From Sanguinoderma infundibulare (taxonomy: Eukaryota; Basidiomycota; Agaricomycetes; Polyporales; Polyporaceae), in contig JAVLRN010000009.1 in assembly GCA_032821775.1 (NCBI GenBank), positions 1,550,001 to 1,614,000 of the forward strand: a stretch of 64,000 nucleotides of DNA, written 5' to 3'. This document shows positions 37,524 to 46,518 of the stretch, piece by piece. Made by a program: the position numbers and the translations under genes. Numbering within the stretch: the stretch's first letter is position 1; the number at the start of each line of letters is the position of its first letter. The notes beneath the pieces are model-generated. The model was not told where the DNA came from. It ran no database searches and saw only the letters and a program-made list of their open reading frames with translations.

Positions 37524-40500
37524 TTAGTCGACACGGATGGCGCTGTACAGCCTCCGGACGGCCCAGTACGTCGCGAGGAAGCCGATGGTGCCTGTCAAAC
37601 GAGAGAGATACACATGAGTCCACAGTCGACAACCGCGGGGATAAATGAAAGGCAGCGAGCGCGGTGCGAAGCATCAAACGCGTGGCGCATGCGGCAGTAG
37701 AAGTGGAGGTGGAGGTCGGGATGCTGCGCTGATGTGATGTGGTTCCCGGCGACAGTGTGCCGATGTTTGAAGGGAGTAAACGGAAGGCAGAGGAAACCAA
37801 AGCTACCTATCAAAGTAAAGGGATGGTGACGCACCGGTGATGAGGAAGTCGAAGAGGCACAGGAGCAGGAGGTACCCAAAATACAGCGCCGCGCTCGTGA
37901 GCGAGTCCAGCGACAGGCGCATGGCCCAGTACGCAATGCCGTATGCGAGGAGCCAGAAGGCGCTCCCTCCACCCGTAATGAACGCGCGCCAGTGCCACCT
38001 GTGTGACGCACGTCAGAGAGAAGCCGCTCAAGGACAGCCCTTTGAGCTTCGCCCGTAGCGCAGACCGCGGATCCACTCGACGCGGATCATGGCGGAAACA
38101 TGCACAACAGGGACGCCGGATGGGATAGGGAGAGGGGGCGGCTGGACGCACCTGTAGTCCTCTGCACAGAGAATGAAGTAAGTGAACAGGATGGTGACCG
38201 TGGCGGTCGTCAGCGCTACGACCAGGGCGGTCAGTGCGAGGAAGCCAAACGCGTAGTACGCGCGTGACGCGAACAGGCTGGAGAGCACGAAATAGAGTTC
38301 GATAAACGCTGCGCCTGCGTTGCGGTCAGTCTGCTGAACTTGAAATATCGTCGCTGACGTCACGGAGCATACGCACCGAAAGGTAGGATGCCAGCAAGTA
38401 TGGTCGCGGCCTGTGAGAACACATGGGATGCGCGTTCAGAAATCGGCTTGCCGGTCCGCTTAACGGTGGAGAAGGCGAGGTACATACCCATGGTCGCAGG
38501 TATTTCGGTTGCGGCGGAATTTGTCGCGGAATTTGATTGACACGGACTGGGTGTTGGATAGCCTAGAATAACGTTGGAGCCGGGAACTCAGCTGAGAAAA
38601 CGCCGTAAAGCCAGCGGCATCCGGATACTCACGCCATGTTTTGAACCGAAGTAGGAGCCTACCGCAGACAGCGGGGCTGAGATACCAAACCAAAGAACGA
38701 TGATTAGGAGAAGGGTGCCTGAACGTAGGAAGAATGGTTAGCTACCGTATGTGGCTCGGGCCTGGATAGAACGCACCGAAAGGAACCGCGCCGGAAGACC
38801 CGGCAGCGATAAGGAACAGGTTGAGGAGGAAAACCACCGCGAACACGAACCTGTGACGGAAGACGATCGTTGAACAGAATCCTGCGGGCTGAGTAAGAAG
38901 GTCCGGCTCACGTCGGCAAGATGGTGGCAGTAAAGAACGAATTCCGCCTCTTGTTCAATCCCCCAAGAGAACCGTACACCCGGCTCGAGATATATCCGGC
39001 GATTCTGAGAAGCGTTGCAACATAAGCCCCTGGCCCGAACTCTACTGAGAGACGTCTCTTACCCTCCAAAGAACGTCCAGCAGACCATCATCACCGTAGC
39101 TAGCGAGCCGCGATTAGAGGGCGACAGGAATCCGAGCAAGGCAAACACTGCATATGTCGGATATCCATGAATGACTGAAGCGTGATCCAAAACAGGAAAA
39201 CATGCCTAGGGTGACACCAACCATGGCGCAGAGTTGCGCTCCGTTTCCGACGATGACAGCAAGGATCATAGGATTCCCCGGCGTCCGGAACACTTCGCCG
39301 TGAACCAACTTCCAACCCCAATCTTCTTGGACATCTTCCTGAGGAAGCAGTCAGCAAACCGATCTGCCAAGCGCGAAGAGATTGACTCACGCTGAGATCT
39401 ATGGCGTTATACCGGGAAATCTAGATCGAGCTGAGTTTTACAGCAAACACCGGACGCCAAGACATACTCACATCGCGAGATACCGTTCGGAGGAGGATCA
39501 TCGACACCATGAGGCACAGGAATACGACCACAATGATCGAATTTATCAAACTAAACCAGTGAATGCGCTGCAGACGAGGCTCTGTGAATGAAACCAATAA
39601 GGAAAATAGAGCAAATGACACGCACGGGGTCAAATATGTGTAGGTAGTTGTCCCATCTTGTAGCCCACGGTGTGGAAGATTCCTGCAAGCAAGGTGTCAG
39701 CAATGGAGTAAACCCAATCTTGACTGTATGCGCACATTCCACATAACTCGGTAGGTATAGGTGATTGTAGTGTTTTGGGCTTCGCTTATAAGAAGTGGTG
39801 TGGGATTTGAGGGCGAGCAGTTAACACTGCCGTCCGACGGTACTTCTTGAGATCCGCCCCGACTACAGCGGCGTTGAGTCAGTTTCGGCGGGTAACCTTG
39901 TCGGCACTTCGTACAAACATACCTAACTGGCCAGACGAGGACGCCGACAATGCGATACACTCCGGGGGTCGGCTCGTGATACCTGTGTATATTCCCAGAA
40001 CATGTCTACTTACTAGAGGGCGCAGGGTGTATAGTACGTAGACTGACCTTAGGACTACGTCGTAGTGATTGTGCAAAGTAGGCTGCTCTGAGAACTGACC
40101 CTCGTCGTAACCGAGGTTGAAGCCCTGCTCGAAGAACAGCTCTCCGGTCTTCTTGTCCGCCTTCATCTCTGCGGCCGGAAGCCCATCTATCAGCCAGTTG
40201 ATGGCGTAGTCTTCCCGTATGCGGTCATTGACGAACTTGGCGTCTTGCGGGGAGATGGTTTCTGTACAGAGGACCTTACACGTGTTGTTATCTTGCACCA
40301 TGCTGATCTAGGGTCCAAAGCTAAACGAATGCGCATGATGGGTAAGGCACAGACGTACGTCGTAGGGGGAATTGAATATGCGGTCTCCGAAAAGAATGGA
40401 CCCTAGTGACTCCGGTTCCTTCTTTGGACCCCCTTCGGGCTGACAGAAGTGGAAACGGGGGTTATAATAGTCATCTGGAATAAAATGTCAGAGAAGCACG

Positions 40501-40782
40501 CGACTGGGCGTAGGCACCCGCTCACAGTTTATAAGGGACTTCTACATCCGGATAGCATCGCGTGAGTACCAGAAAGCGGTCGTTGGATTGGGGGCCACGT
40601 ACGAGTTTGGCATTGTCATAGCCTGCAATCATAGGCGTGAGGGCGTTCACGAAGAGCTCCACCTTTTCGCCCTTTCTGTAGTCATGCGGTGCGGCTCCTG
40701 GGAGGTAGAATGCGTGGACGGTCGAGAGGAGGGAGAAGACTGCACCGCCAAGAACGTAGAGGCGGGGCAGCAAGCGAGGCAT
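37524..40782 (-). CDS. EMP70: endomembrane protein 70 / TM9 (nonaspanin) family
   Basis: TM9SF proteins are Golgi/endosomal nine-TM proteins that sort membrane cargo and affect adhesion. I read 19 exons: 40782..40603, 40541..40526, 40474..40359, 40307..40048, 39982..39923, 39862..39736, 39682..39626, 39579..39472, 39420..39391, 39338..39206, 39147..39063, 39004..38912, 38850..38777, 38718..38633, 38562..38488, 38410..38377, 38314..38152, 37998..37835 and 37591..37524, for 642 residues. A signal peptide (LYVLGGAVFSLLSTVHAFYL) leads a lumenal domain with SLGSILFGDRI and YDEGQFSEQ. The TM part starts at RIHWFSLINSIIVVVFL and includes FRTPGNPMILAVIVGNGAQ and FGSKHG. It ends with a lysine-poor YSAIRVD tail. 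Exon 10 is followed by a GC-AG intron (donor TAG/GCATGT). Exon 8's acceptor could be 2 nt earlier but only this choice keeps frame. Confidence 0.93.
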
Positions 40783-40987
40783 GTCTGGAGCCAAGCGGGA
40801 GGGTTGCCAGAGCCGACCACGCAGGAGACAAGACGGGGATGGTGGGTGCTGTCAAGGGCGTTGGCGGGGGGGAGCGTGCAGCGAGAGCGGATGCGCCGTC
40901 CCTTCAACTACGTAAGCGCCAGACTGCGCGCATCATGGGCGCCTCGACTTCCTTTCCAGGCGTCTACGCGTGACGGCCGTCGGTCAC

Positions 40988-41027
40988 GGCGCTTGTCAGC
41001 CACAGACGCGTCAGGTTGACAAGCGCC
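40988..41027. repeat. 14-bp inverted repeat beside the retrotransposon end
   Basis: GGCGCTTGTCAGCC (40988-41001) is repeated in inverted form as GGTTGACAAGCGCC (41014-41027), with one mismatch and a 12-nt loop. It lies 14 bp outside the element's terminus, in the EMP70 upstream region. Confidence 0.75.
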
Positions 41028-41041
41028 AAGGCGGGGATGAA

Positions 41042-41183
41042 ATCTAAGCACACATCCGTTGGGCAGGGCGGAAGGGACTAGGATTGCGTCGCGCGCGAGG
41101 AGCCAGCGCGGGACAGGACTCCGGGCCGAAACCGCGTCGCTACCGCTCTCTCGCGCGACCCGGAAGGGGGCCGAGCTCAAGCC
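41042..41183 (-). repeat. B2 terminal repeat (142 bp)
   Basis: Matches 41576-41717 base for base by eye, at a constant offset of 534. It is the 3' terminus of the element in its own orientation. Confidence 0.9.
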
Positions 41184-41253
41184 GGCGGAGGCGAGTGTAC
41201 ATGAGACGTAGCTACAAATAAAAACAACTGAAGAGGGATAGCGGATGGGAGGG

Positions 41254-41576
41254 TGCGAAAAGAGAAAGCTCGAAGCCGAGGACTTTCGAGCGAGCGGGTG
41301 AGAAAGGAGGTGGTAGGAATAGTAAATGTAAACTACCTTTCGAGCGAGCGGGTGAGAAAGGAGGTAGGGATGAGGGGTATCGATCCGGAGCCTATATACG
41401 AGTGAATACAAAAGCTGCAAAGCATCCGGAGCAAACTAGAAAGCGAGAGGAATAAATGACAGGTAAAGGAACCGACAACAAAGTAAACGTCAAGCCTTTC
41501 GGCGTAGACGCTTAAGTGGCGCTTGGGCGCAACTCCTGTCGCATAGACCCTGGACGAGTATAACTCGTCCAAAACA
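41254..41576 (-). repeat. A2 internal repeat (323 bp)
   Basis: Matches A1 (45659-45981) over its whole length at a constant offset of 4405, with no difference seen. Each A copy contains a 28-bp word twice (41283-41310 and 41337-41364 here; starts CTTTCGAGCGAGCGGG). The duplicated word may be a recombinase or regulatory site; that is inference. Confidence 0.92.
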
Positions 41577-41717
41577 TCTAAGCACACATCCGTTGGGCAG
41601 GGCGGAAGGGACTAGGATTGCGTCGCGCGCGAGGAGCCAGCGCGGGACAGGACTCCGGGCCGAAACCGCGTCGCTACCGCTCTCTCGCGCGACCCGGAAG
41701 GGGGCCGAGCTCAAGCC
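41576..41717 (-). repeat. B1 internal repeat (142 bp)
   Basis: Direct repeat of B2. It abuts A2, sharing base 41576, and so reproduces the B-A junction expected in a circular intermediate. The final residues of the recombinase frame run into it. Confidence 0.9.
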
Positions 41718-42586
41718 AGAGGAGGAGCGAAGGGGAGAGCCGGAGGCTCGAAAGGCTGAGCGAGAGTATCGGCCCAATGGAGGCGAGTTGATAAATGAAG
41801 GATGCGATCGCGAGGGACGTCGATATACAACTTGTAGGCATCGCTACGCCAGCGTCCCAATTGTTGGATTTCATGCTCGGAATAGCCCGCCGCCGCAGCA
41901 GACGAGGCGGCGCCACGGCGGAAACTGTGGCCGGAAAACTTCGTGCTGTCGAGCCCGATGGAAGAGAGTGCTGATTTTAAATGGGAGATGAAGGCATCAC
42001 GAGTAAGAGGGGAGGTTGGTTCCAGGCCGGGAAACAAGGGAGACGAAGGGGGACAGGGATTGCGGTCGAACAGACGTTGGAGCGCGGCAACCGGACATGT
42101 CGCAGTGCCGGGTGCTGCGGCGACAAGGATTGTTATGCCTTTGCGGAAGGGGTCTGTCTTCGAAGCTGGAAGTGACAAGAGGAAGTGCGTGGGGGAGGTG
42201 GCGTTGGGGATGAACTGAATACAGCCGCGGGATAGATGGATAGAGGGGTGGTAAGCTGTATTCTTCCCGACTGTGAACTCACCGCAGCGCAAGAAGGCAG
42301 CAAATGCGATGGTGATGACCGCTTTGAACACGACATCCTGAAGGTTGTCTGTGTGGATGGCGGCGCAGAGTCGCCGCAAGATGTCGACCGTGATCGGGAG
42401 CTTCGGATTGCGAGCGCGTTCGCCGTGGTAGCGCTTGATCCCTCGGATGAGGCGTTGGACGACGGGGGACTCGCAGGCGGTGAAGGGGTAGCCGGCATCG
42501 ACGTGGAGGGAACGAACACTGGTGAGGTAGCTCTTAATGGTCTTGGGCTGGAGATTCCGAGTTCCGAGCGATGCGATCCATTCCAT
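41711..42586 (-). CDS. retroelement tyrosine recombinase (phage-integrase type)
   Basis: The site-specific recombinase that integrates the element. From the first ATG (42586) there are 291 residues, but the frame is open upstream. The N-terminal SAM-like DNA-binding region clearly starts earlier (HYLWHGLASNTQKTYSTGQ lies near 42700). So translation probably enters from the reverse transcriptase frame by a -1 shift; the two frames overlap by about 450 bp. Catalytic residues: first Arg in AFLRCGEF, Lys in ASKTDPFRKG, His-x-x-Arg in GHSFRRGA, Trp in LGRWRSDA (His/Trp position), and the Tyr nucleophile in YKLYIDV. Confidence 0.9.
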   Translation of the reverse strand: MEWIASLGTRNLQPKTIKSYLTSVRSLHVDAGYPFTACESPVVQRLIRGIKRYHGERARNPKLPITVDILRRLCAAIHTDNLQDVVFKAVITIAFAAFLRCGEFTVGKNTAYHPSIHLSRGCIQFIPNATSPTHFLLSLPASKTDPFRKGITILVAAAPGTATCPVAALQRLFDRNPCPPSSPLFPGLEPTSPLTRDAFISHLKSALSSIGLDSTKFSGHSFRRGAASSAAAAGYSEHEIQQLGRWRSDAYKLYIDVPRDRILHLSTRLHWADTLAQPFEPPALPFAPPLA

Positions 42587-44580
42587 GATGGCGAGTTGAG
42601 AGGCGGGCAGGAAGGACTTATCTGGATTGAGATAGGCGGGGTGGAGACGGACGAATTCGACGAAAGACTTTTGCCCAGTGCTGTAGGTCTTCTGGGTGTT
42701 GGATGCAAGGCCGTGCCAAAGGTAATGGGCGACTTGTCGAGAGTATTGAGAGTGCGCTTCAAACCAGTGAGGTGGGGGAGAGGAGATGAGGGTTTCGGCG
42801 AAAGGTAGGGGGCAAGCTGAAACAGGCGGGCGTACTGAAAGCGGGAGGCTGCGTCAGCGAGCGTGTTCTGTTTGGAGGAGAGCCAGACCGAAGAGAAAGA
42901 AAAGCCGAGATGTGCGGAAAGCATCAGGAGGAGGCGCAAAAGAGACATGGTGGTGCGTGAACGATTGCGATCTTCTTCAATCGCGTTGACGATAACTTCG
43001 TTATCAATGTGAAATACGACGTGCGAATCGTGCCAAGAGTCTCCCCATCGCAACGTGGCCTGAACAGCTGCGAACAGTTCCTTGAATTGTATGTCGCGCT
43101 TTCGGAATCGTCGAGGAACGCGGCTCGAAAACCATTGAGAACCGAGAACGCCACCGATGCCTTTCTTTTCCGAGCCGCTGGCATCTGTAAAGACGTGTAC
43201 GGTCGGGCGAGAAGGGCTGATGAGGCGGACGCCGTTCCACTGCGAGTGGAACACCGACCACCAGTGGATTTCGGCGCGGGCATAATTTGGGATGTGTCGT
43301 TCAGCGAATTCCGAGCGGAAGGTCGTTGAGAAGTCGATAAGCCGGCGGATAAAGGCACGACCGTGCGGAACGACCTGTGCAGCAAATTGTAAGAAGCCGA
43401 TTAGGGCTTGAAGGTCGCGGAGGCGACAAGTGCGCTTCGCCCGCCAGAGATCTAGTTGGTCGCCTAGCCACTTGAGTTTGTCATCAGGCATGCGTGCTTC
43501 CATCGCGACAGTGTCAATTTCGAGGCCGAGGAATTCAAGCGCTGTGCAGGGGTAAATGGTTTTTGATGCTTGAAATTCGAGCCCAAGTTGATCACCTAGG
43601 TCCATGATCCAGTCCACTGCGGCATCGGCGAGAGGATGTGGTGTTCCTGGGGGGAAAATCGAGAGGAAGTCGTCCAGATAGTGTCGGATAGAAGCTGGGA
43701 TGTGCCGTTGAATAATCCAGTGAAGGGCTTCTGCAAAGAGGTTGAAGATATAGGGGGCAGTCTTCGCTCCGAAGACCAGCACTACGTGGTAATAGAGCTG
43801 GCCGAGCCACTGGCAGCCGAGGAGGTGCCAGTCATGTTGGCGGACAGGGATGTGTCGGAAGGCATCTTTGAGGTCGAGTTTGGCAAGAAGGGTGTTGGGA
43901 CCCAGGCGGCGGACCTCGGCGACAGCGGAGTCGAAGGTTTCATAGGTTATGTGACTCTCAGAATCAGGAATGCCGTCATTGACAGATGTGCCGCGTGGCC
44001 ACGACAGATGGTGGATTACGCGGAGTTTGGCAGGGTTGCGCGGGCGCGAGACGACCCCCAGAGGGGAGGAGCGGAATGAGGTGAGCGGCGGGGCTGCAAA
44101 TGGGCCGTGGATGCGGCGGCGGGACTGGAGGACCTCGATGTCGGCGGCGACGGTGTTGGGGTGTTCGAGCGCGGAGCGAAGGTTATTGCATGACTGTGAA
44201 ACGGGCGGACCGGCGAAGCCGAGGGCGGCACCGTAATCTATTATGTGCAGTAGAGAGTTTACAAAGCTGCGATCGGGATAGTCGGCTAAGTACGAAGCCC
44301 AGGCGGGGCGGCATAAGGTAGAGTGCACTGGTTCTTCATCCGTGGGACGGATGGAGACCGCATTACAGCGGGGATGAGTGTTGGGTCGCAATGGCGGCAG
44401 TGGACCGGGGGGAAACAAGGTGGGAAGTTCATGAAGGAAGGAGGGGTCAGACGTCGAGGTGTCTGGGCCCAAGACTGGTGAGTCGAGTGGGAGTATGAGG
44501 GGAGCCGGGGGATCGCCTGACAGGTGAGGACGAGCGGAGGAGGGTTGAGCGGCGACCTTGCCGCTCGTCCCGCCGGTACT
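42133..44580 (-). CDS. reverse transcriptase with RNase H
   Basis: Copies the element's RNA and degrades the template. The frame is open from directly after the gag stop (44580) to 42133. No ATG occurs before a Met (WIMDLGDQ) located past the RT active site, so this product needs readthrough of the gag UGA or another bypass. RT motifs: LLAKLDLKDAFRHIPV (first catalytic Asp), VFGAKTAPYIF, RHYLDDFL (YxDD), and LEFLGLEID. RNase H residues: VFTDASG, QFKELFAAV, FHIDNEVIV and NTLADAASR. The last 450 bp overlap the recombinase frame and are probably not used. No DDE integrase, protease or methyltransferase was seen. Confidence 0.88.
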   Translation of the reverse strand, partial: STGGTSGKVAAQPSSARPHLSGDPPAPLILPLDSPVLGPDTSTSDPSFLHELPTLFPPGPLPPLRPNTHPRCNAVSIRPTDEEPVHSTLCRPAWASYLADYPDRSFVNSLLHIIDYGAALGFAGPPVSQSCNNLRSALEHPNTVAADIEVLQSRRRIHGPFAAPPLTSFRSSPLGVVSRPRNPAKLRVIHHLSWPRGTSVNDGIPDSESHITYETFDSAVAEVRRLGPNTLLAKLDLKDAFRHIPVRQHDWHLLGCQWLGQLYYHVVLVFGAKTAPYIFNLFAEALHWIIQRHIPASIRHYLDDFLSIFPPGTPHPLADAAVDWIMDLGDQLGLEFQASKTIYPCTALEFLGLEIDTVAMEARMPDDKLKWLGDQLDLWRAKRTCRLRDLQALIGFLQFAAQVVPHGRAFIRRLIDFSTTFRSEFAERHIPNYARAEIHWWSVFHSQWNGVRLISPSRPTVHVFTDASGSEKKGIGGVLGSQWFSSRVPRRFRKRDIQFKELFAAVQATLRWGDSWHDSHVVFHIDNEVIVNAIEEDRNRSRTTMSLLRLLLMLSAHLGFSFSSVWLSSKQNTLADAASRFQYARLFQLAPYLSPKPSSPLPHLTGLKRTLNTLDKSPITFGTALHPTPRRPTALGKSLSSNSSVSTPPISIQISPSCPPLNSPSWNGSHRSELGISSPRPLRATSPVFVPSTSMPATPSPPASPPSSNASSEGSSATTANALAIRSSRSRSTSCGDSAPPSTQTTFRMSCSKRSSPSHLLPSCAAVSSQSGRIQLTTPLSIYPAAVFSSSPTPPPPRTSSCHFQLRRQTPSAKA

Positions 44581-45825
44581 TCATGAGGCGGCTCCAGGAG
44601 CTTGCGCCCGGGGACAAGCCGACTGTCCGTGATCGGGCGCCCCACAGCCCGAGCACTTGTGAGTGCGTCGATTCGGGCAGGGAGTAGCGCAGATGCCTTT
44701 GTTGAAATTCCGACAAACTTCATTGGTCCGTCCAGAGGCTCCACTTGATGACTTCGCCGAGGTCGTGATGCGGGCGCGCTCTTTACCAAACAGATGTTGG
44801 GCCTGGAGTCCGATGTCAATCTGGCCCCAGCCAGAGTAATCGCCCTTGGACATATCCCGCCGGCGTTTGTAGTGAAAGTCGACGTGATAAGCCCAGACGG
44901 CCGACCACTGGTAATCCTGGCTGAATTGCTCGAGTTGCGTCATATAAGCAGTGAAAGTTCGAGAAATGTGGTACTGGGCCATAGGGTCACCGCCAGTCGC
45001 CGCAAAACCGATGAGGATGCTGAAGTACGTGGAAAGGGGGTTGAAAATAGCATGGAAAGATGGGTAATCTTTAGGAGCCTGTTCGCGCACTGCCAGCGCG
45101 CCCCCGCTTATGTCTATGATCTGGCGAGTAGCCTTATCCCGATGCCTTGGATCGAGCTTGTAAAGATCGCTCGGCTTGAATTCATGCCGGGCGACCTCGA
45201 GAAGCACCGATCCTTCGACTGAGGGGAAAAGATCAAGGAGTGACGTACCACTTGGTGCGGGGAGGCTGGGTGCGAACGTGAATGGCGGGAAGGACGACGC
45301 CGAGACACGGGGTTCGGAGAGGGTGAGGGAGGACGGGATCGACCCGTTCTGGAGCGCGGTTTGGGACAGGCCTAAACCGTTAAACATAGCGATGATGCTC
45401 GCTAGTTGTTCGGGGGAGAAGGAAACTGGTCCGGCGGCAGCGGGCGGAATAACCCCACTTGTGGTCGCATCTGCTGCCGGGAGTGTCGATGGACCGGCTC
45501 CGTTTGAGGTAGCGTCGCTTTGTTGATCGGGCATTGACACCGAGCGTTCAGGAGAAGCCGCCGGAGAGCGCGGGGGCGAAGAAGGAGGAGCTGTGGCGCG
45601 GAGAAACCGCCCGTCAGGGCCGCGTGGGATTGGTGTGCGGTGGCGCGGAGCCGTGATCTGCGAAAAGAGAAAGCTCGAAGCCGAGGACTTTCGAGCGAGC
45701 GGGTGAGAAAGGAGGTGGTAGGAATAGTAAATGTAAACTACCTTTCGAGCGAGCGGGTGAGAAAGGAGGTAGGGATGAGGGGTATCGATCCGGAGCCTAT
45801 ATACGAGTGAATACAAAAGCTGCAA
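44581..45825 (-). CDS. Gag-like protein with zinc knuckle
   Basis: Structural RNA-binding protein of the element. The frame runs 45825..44581 (414 residues), but its first 55 residues are encoded inside repeat A1. A more likely start may be the Met at 45534 (MPDQQSDA). The first part is Pro/Ser-rich. The middle has a helical, Gag-like region (SIIAMFNGLGLSQ to DFHYKRRRDMSKGDYSGWG). The C-terminus has CSGCGAPDHGQSAC, a C-x2-C-x4-H-x4-C zinc knuckle, preceded by CNFNK-like Cys residues (VCRNFNKGICATPC). It ends in a single TGA, and the reverse transcriptase continues in the same frame. Confidence 0.82.
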   Translation of the reverse strand: MQLLYSLVYRLRIDTPHPYLLSHPLARKVVYIYYSYHLLSHPLARKSSASSFLFSQITAPRHRTPIPRGPDGRFLRATAPPSSPPRSPAASPERSVSMPDQQSDATSNGAGPSTLPAADATTSGVIPPAAAGPVSFSPEQLASIIAMFNGLGLSQTALQNGSIPSSLTLSEPRVSASSFPPFTFAPSLPAPSGTSLLDLFPSVEGSVLLEVARHEFKPSDLYKLDPRHRDKATRQIIDISGGALAVREQAPKDYPSFHAIFNPLSTYFSILIGFAATGGDPMAQYHISRTFTAYMTQLEQFSQDYQWSAVWAYHVDFHYKRRRDMSKGDYSGWGQIDIGLQAQHLFGKERARITTSAKSSSGASGRTNEVCRNFNKGICATPCPNRRTHKCSGCGAPDHGQSACPRAQAPGAAS

Positions 45826-45981
45826 AGCATCCGGAGCAAACTAGAAAGCGAGAGGAATAAATGACAGGTAAAGGAACCGACAACAAAGTAAACGTCAAGC
45901 CTTTCGGCGTAGACGCTTAAGTGGCGCTTGGGCGCAACTCCTGTCGCATAGACCCTGGACGAGTATAACTCGTCCAAAACA
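45659..45981 (-). repeat. A1 terminal repeat (323 bp)
   Basis: 5' terminus of the element in its own orientation, identical by eye to A2. It should contain the promoter, because transcription must start at or in A1. Confidence 0.92.
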
Positions 45982-46518
45982 CCAGCGGCGTCCTCCGTCT
46001 TGGCTCGAACGCTCTCCGCATCCTTCGACCGCCCAAGCCAGCATTGGCGCCCTCAATCAGCCTCAATAGTCTGCTACCCAGCGGCCCATCTGGAAGAAAT
46101 CTGTGGGCACCTTGCCGCCATAAAGCTTCCCTTATTTGTGTCCCTTGGCTGACCACTTTCAACTCGTACCCTCTCCATGACCCAGGTCTCGTAGCGACCG
46201 CCATTCGACCGAGACACCGCCCCAACCATCTTCCACAGCGTCCTCGTTGCCACTGCGACTCCGGGATCGTTTGGCCTTCCGCAGGTGTTCCCCGCCAGAG
46301 TACATCCCGATACAGCCTTACCGGACCTTTAGGGTATGTATCTCGCACAGGCGCGGTCGGCTACAACCATGTCAGGTACACTGTTACCTCACCAGTAGCT
46401 TGTCTCAATAACTAGGACGCCCAACATTCCCCCGGTACGTCGCTATAAAGCCGTACTTCCAACCTTGTCACGCTGCTCGTCCTCCGCCCACTCCTCCAAC
46501 CAATCCCACCAACTTCCC
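45982..46518. other. intergenic, right flank of the retrotransposon
   Basis: Host sequence between the element and the F-box gene. TATAAA at 46444-46449 is 70 bp before the start codon and is the likely core promoter. No coding feature is seen. Confidence 0.5.
46444..46449 (+). promoter_or_regulatory. TATA box of the second F-box gene
   Basis: TATAAA in CGCTATAAAGCC, 70 bp upstream of the ATG at 46519. Confidence 0.55.

Larger units (their letters stand above)
41042..45981 (-). mobile_element. Ngaro-like tyrosine-recombinase retrotransposon (DIRS order), complete
   Basis: 4.94 kb. Read on the minus strand, it is: terminal repeat A1, gag, reverse transcriptase with RNase H, tyrosine recombinase, then internal repeats B1 and A2 in direct contact, a 70-bp spacer, and terminal repeat B2. 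This split-direct-repeat layout defines Ngaro/PAT-type elements. They replicate through a circle whose junction is copied in B1-A2, and they integrate by a tyrosine recombinase rather than a DDE integrase. No target-site duplication is visible, as expected. All coding frames are open and both repeat pairs look identical, so insertion was recent and the element may be active. Confidence 0.9.

Noticed and set aside
40908..41420. 170-residue minus-strand frame starting like the gag frame
   Set aside because: It is the A2 copy of the leader found in A1 and runs into host sequence past B2; it has no gag domain.
41042..45981. LTR (Gypsy/Copia) retrotransposon
   Set aside because: No DDE integrase or protease, repeats are split and nested rather than at both ends, no target-site duplication was seen, and a tyrosine recombinase is present.
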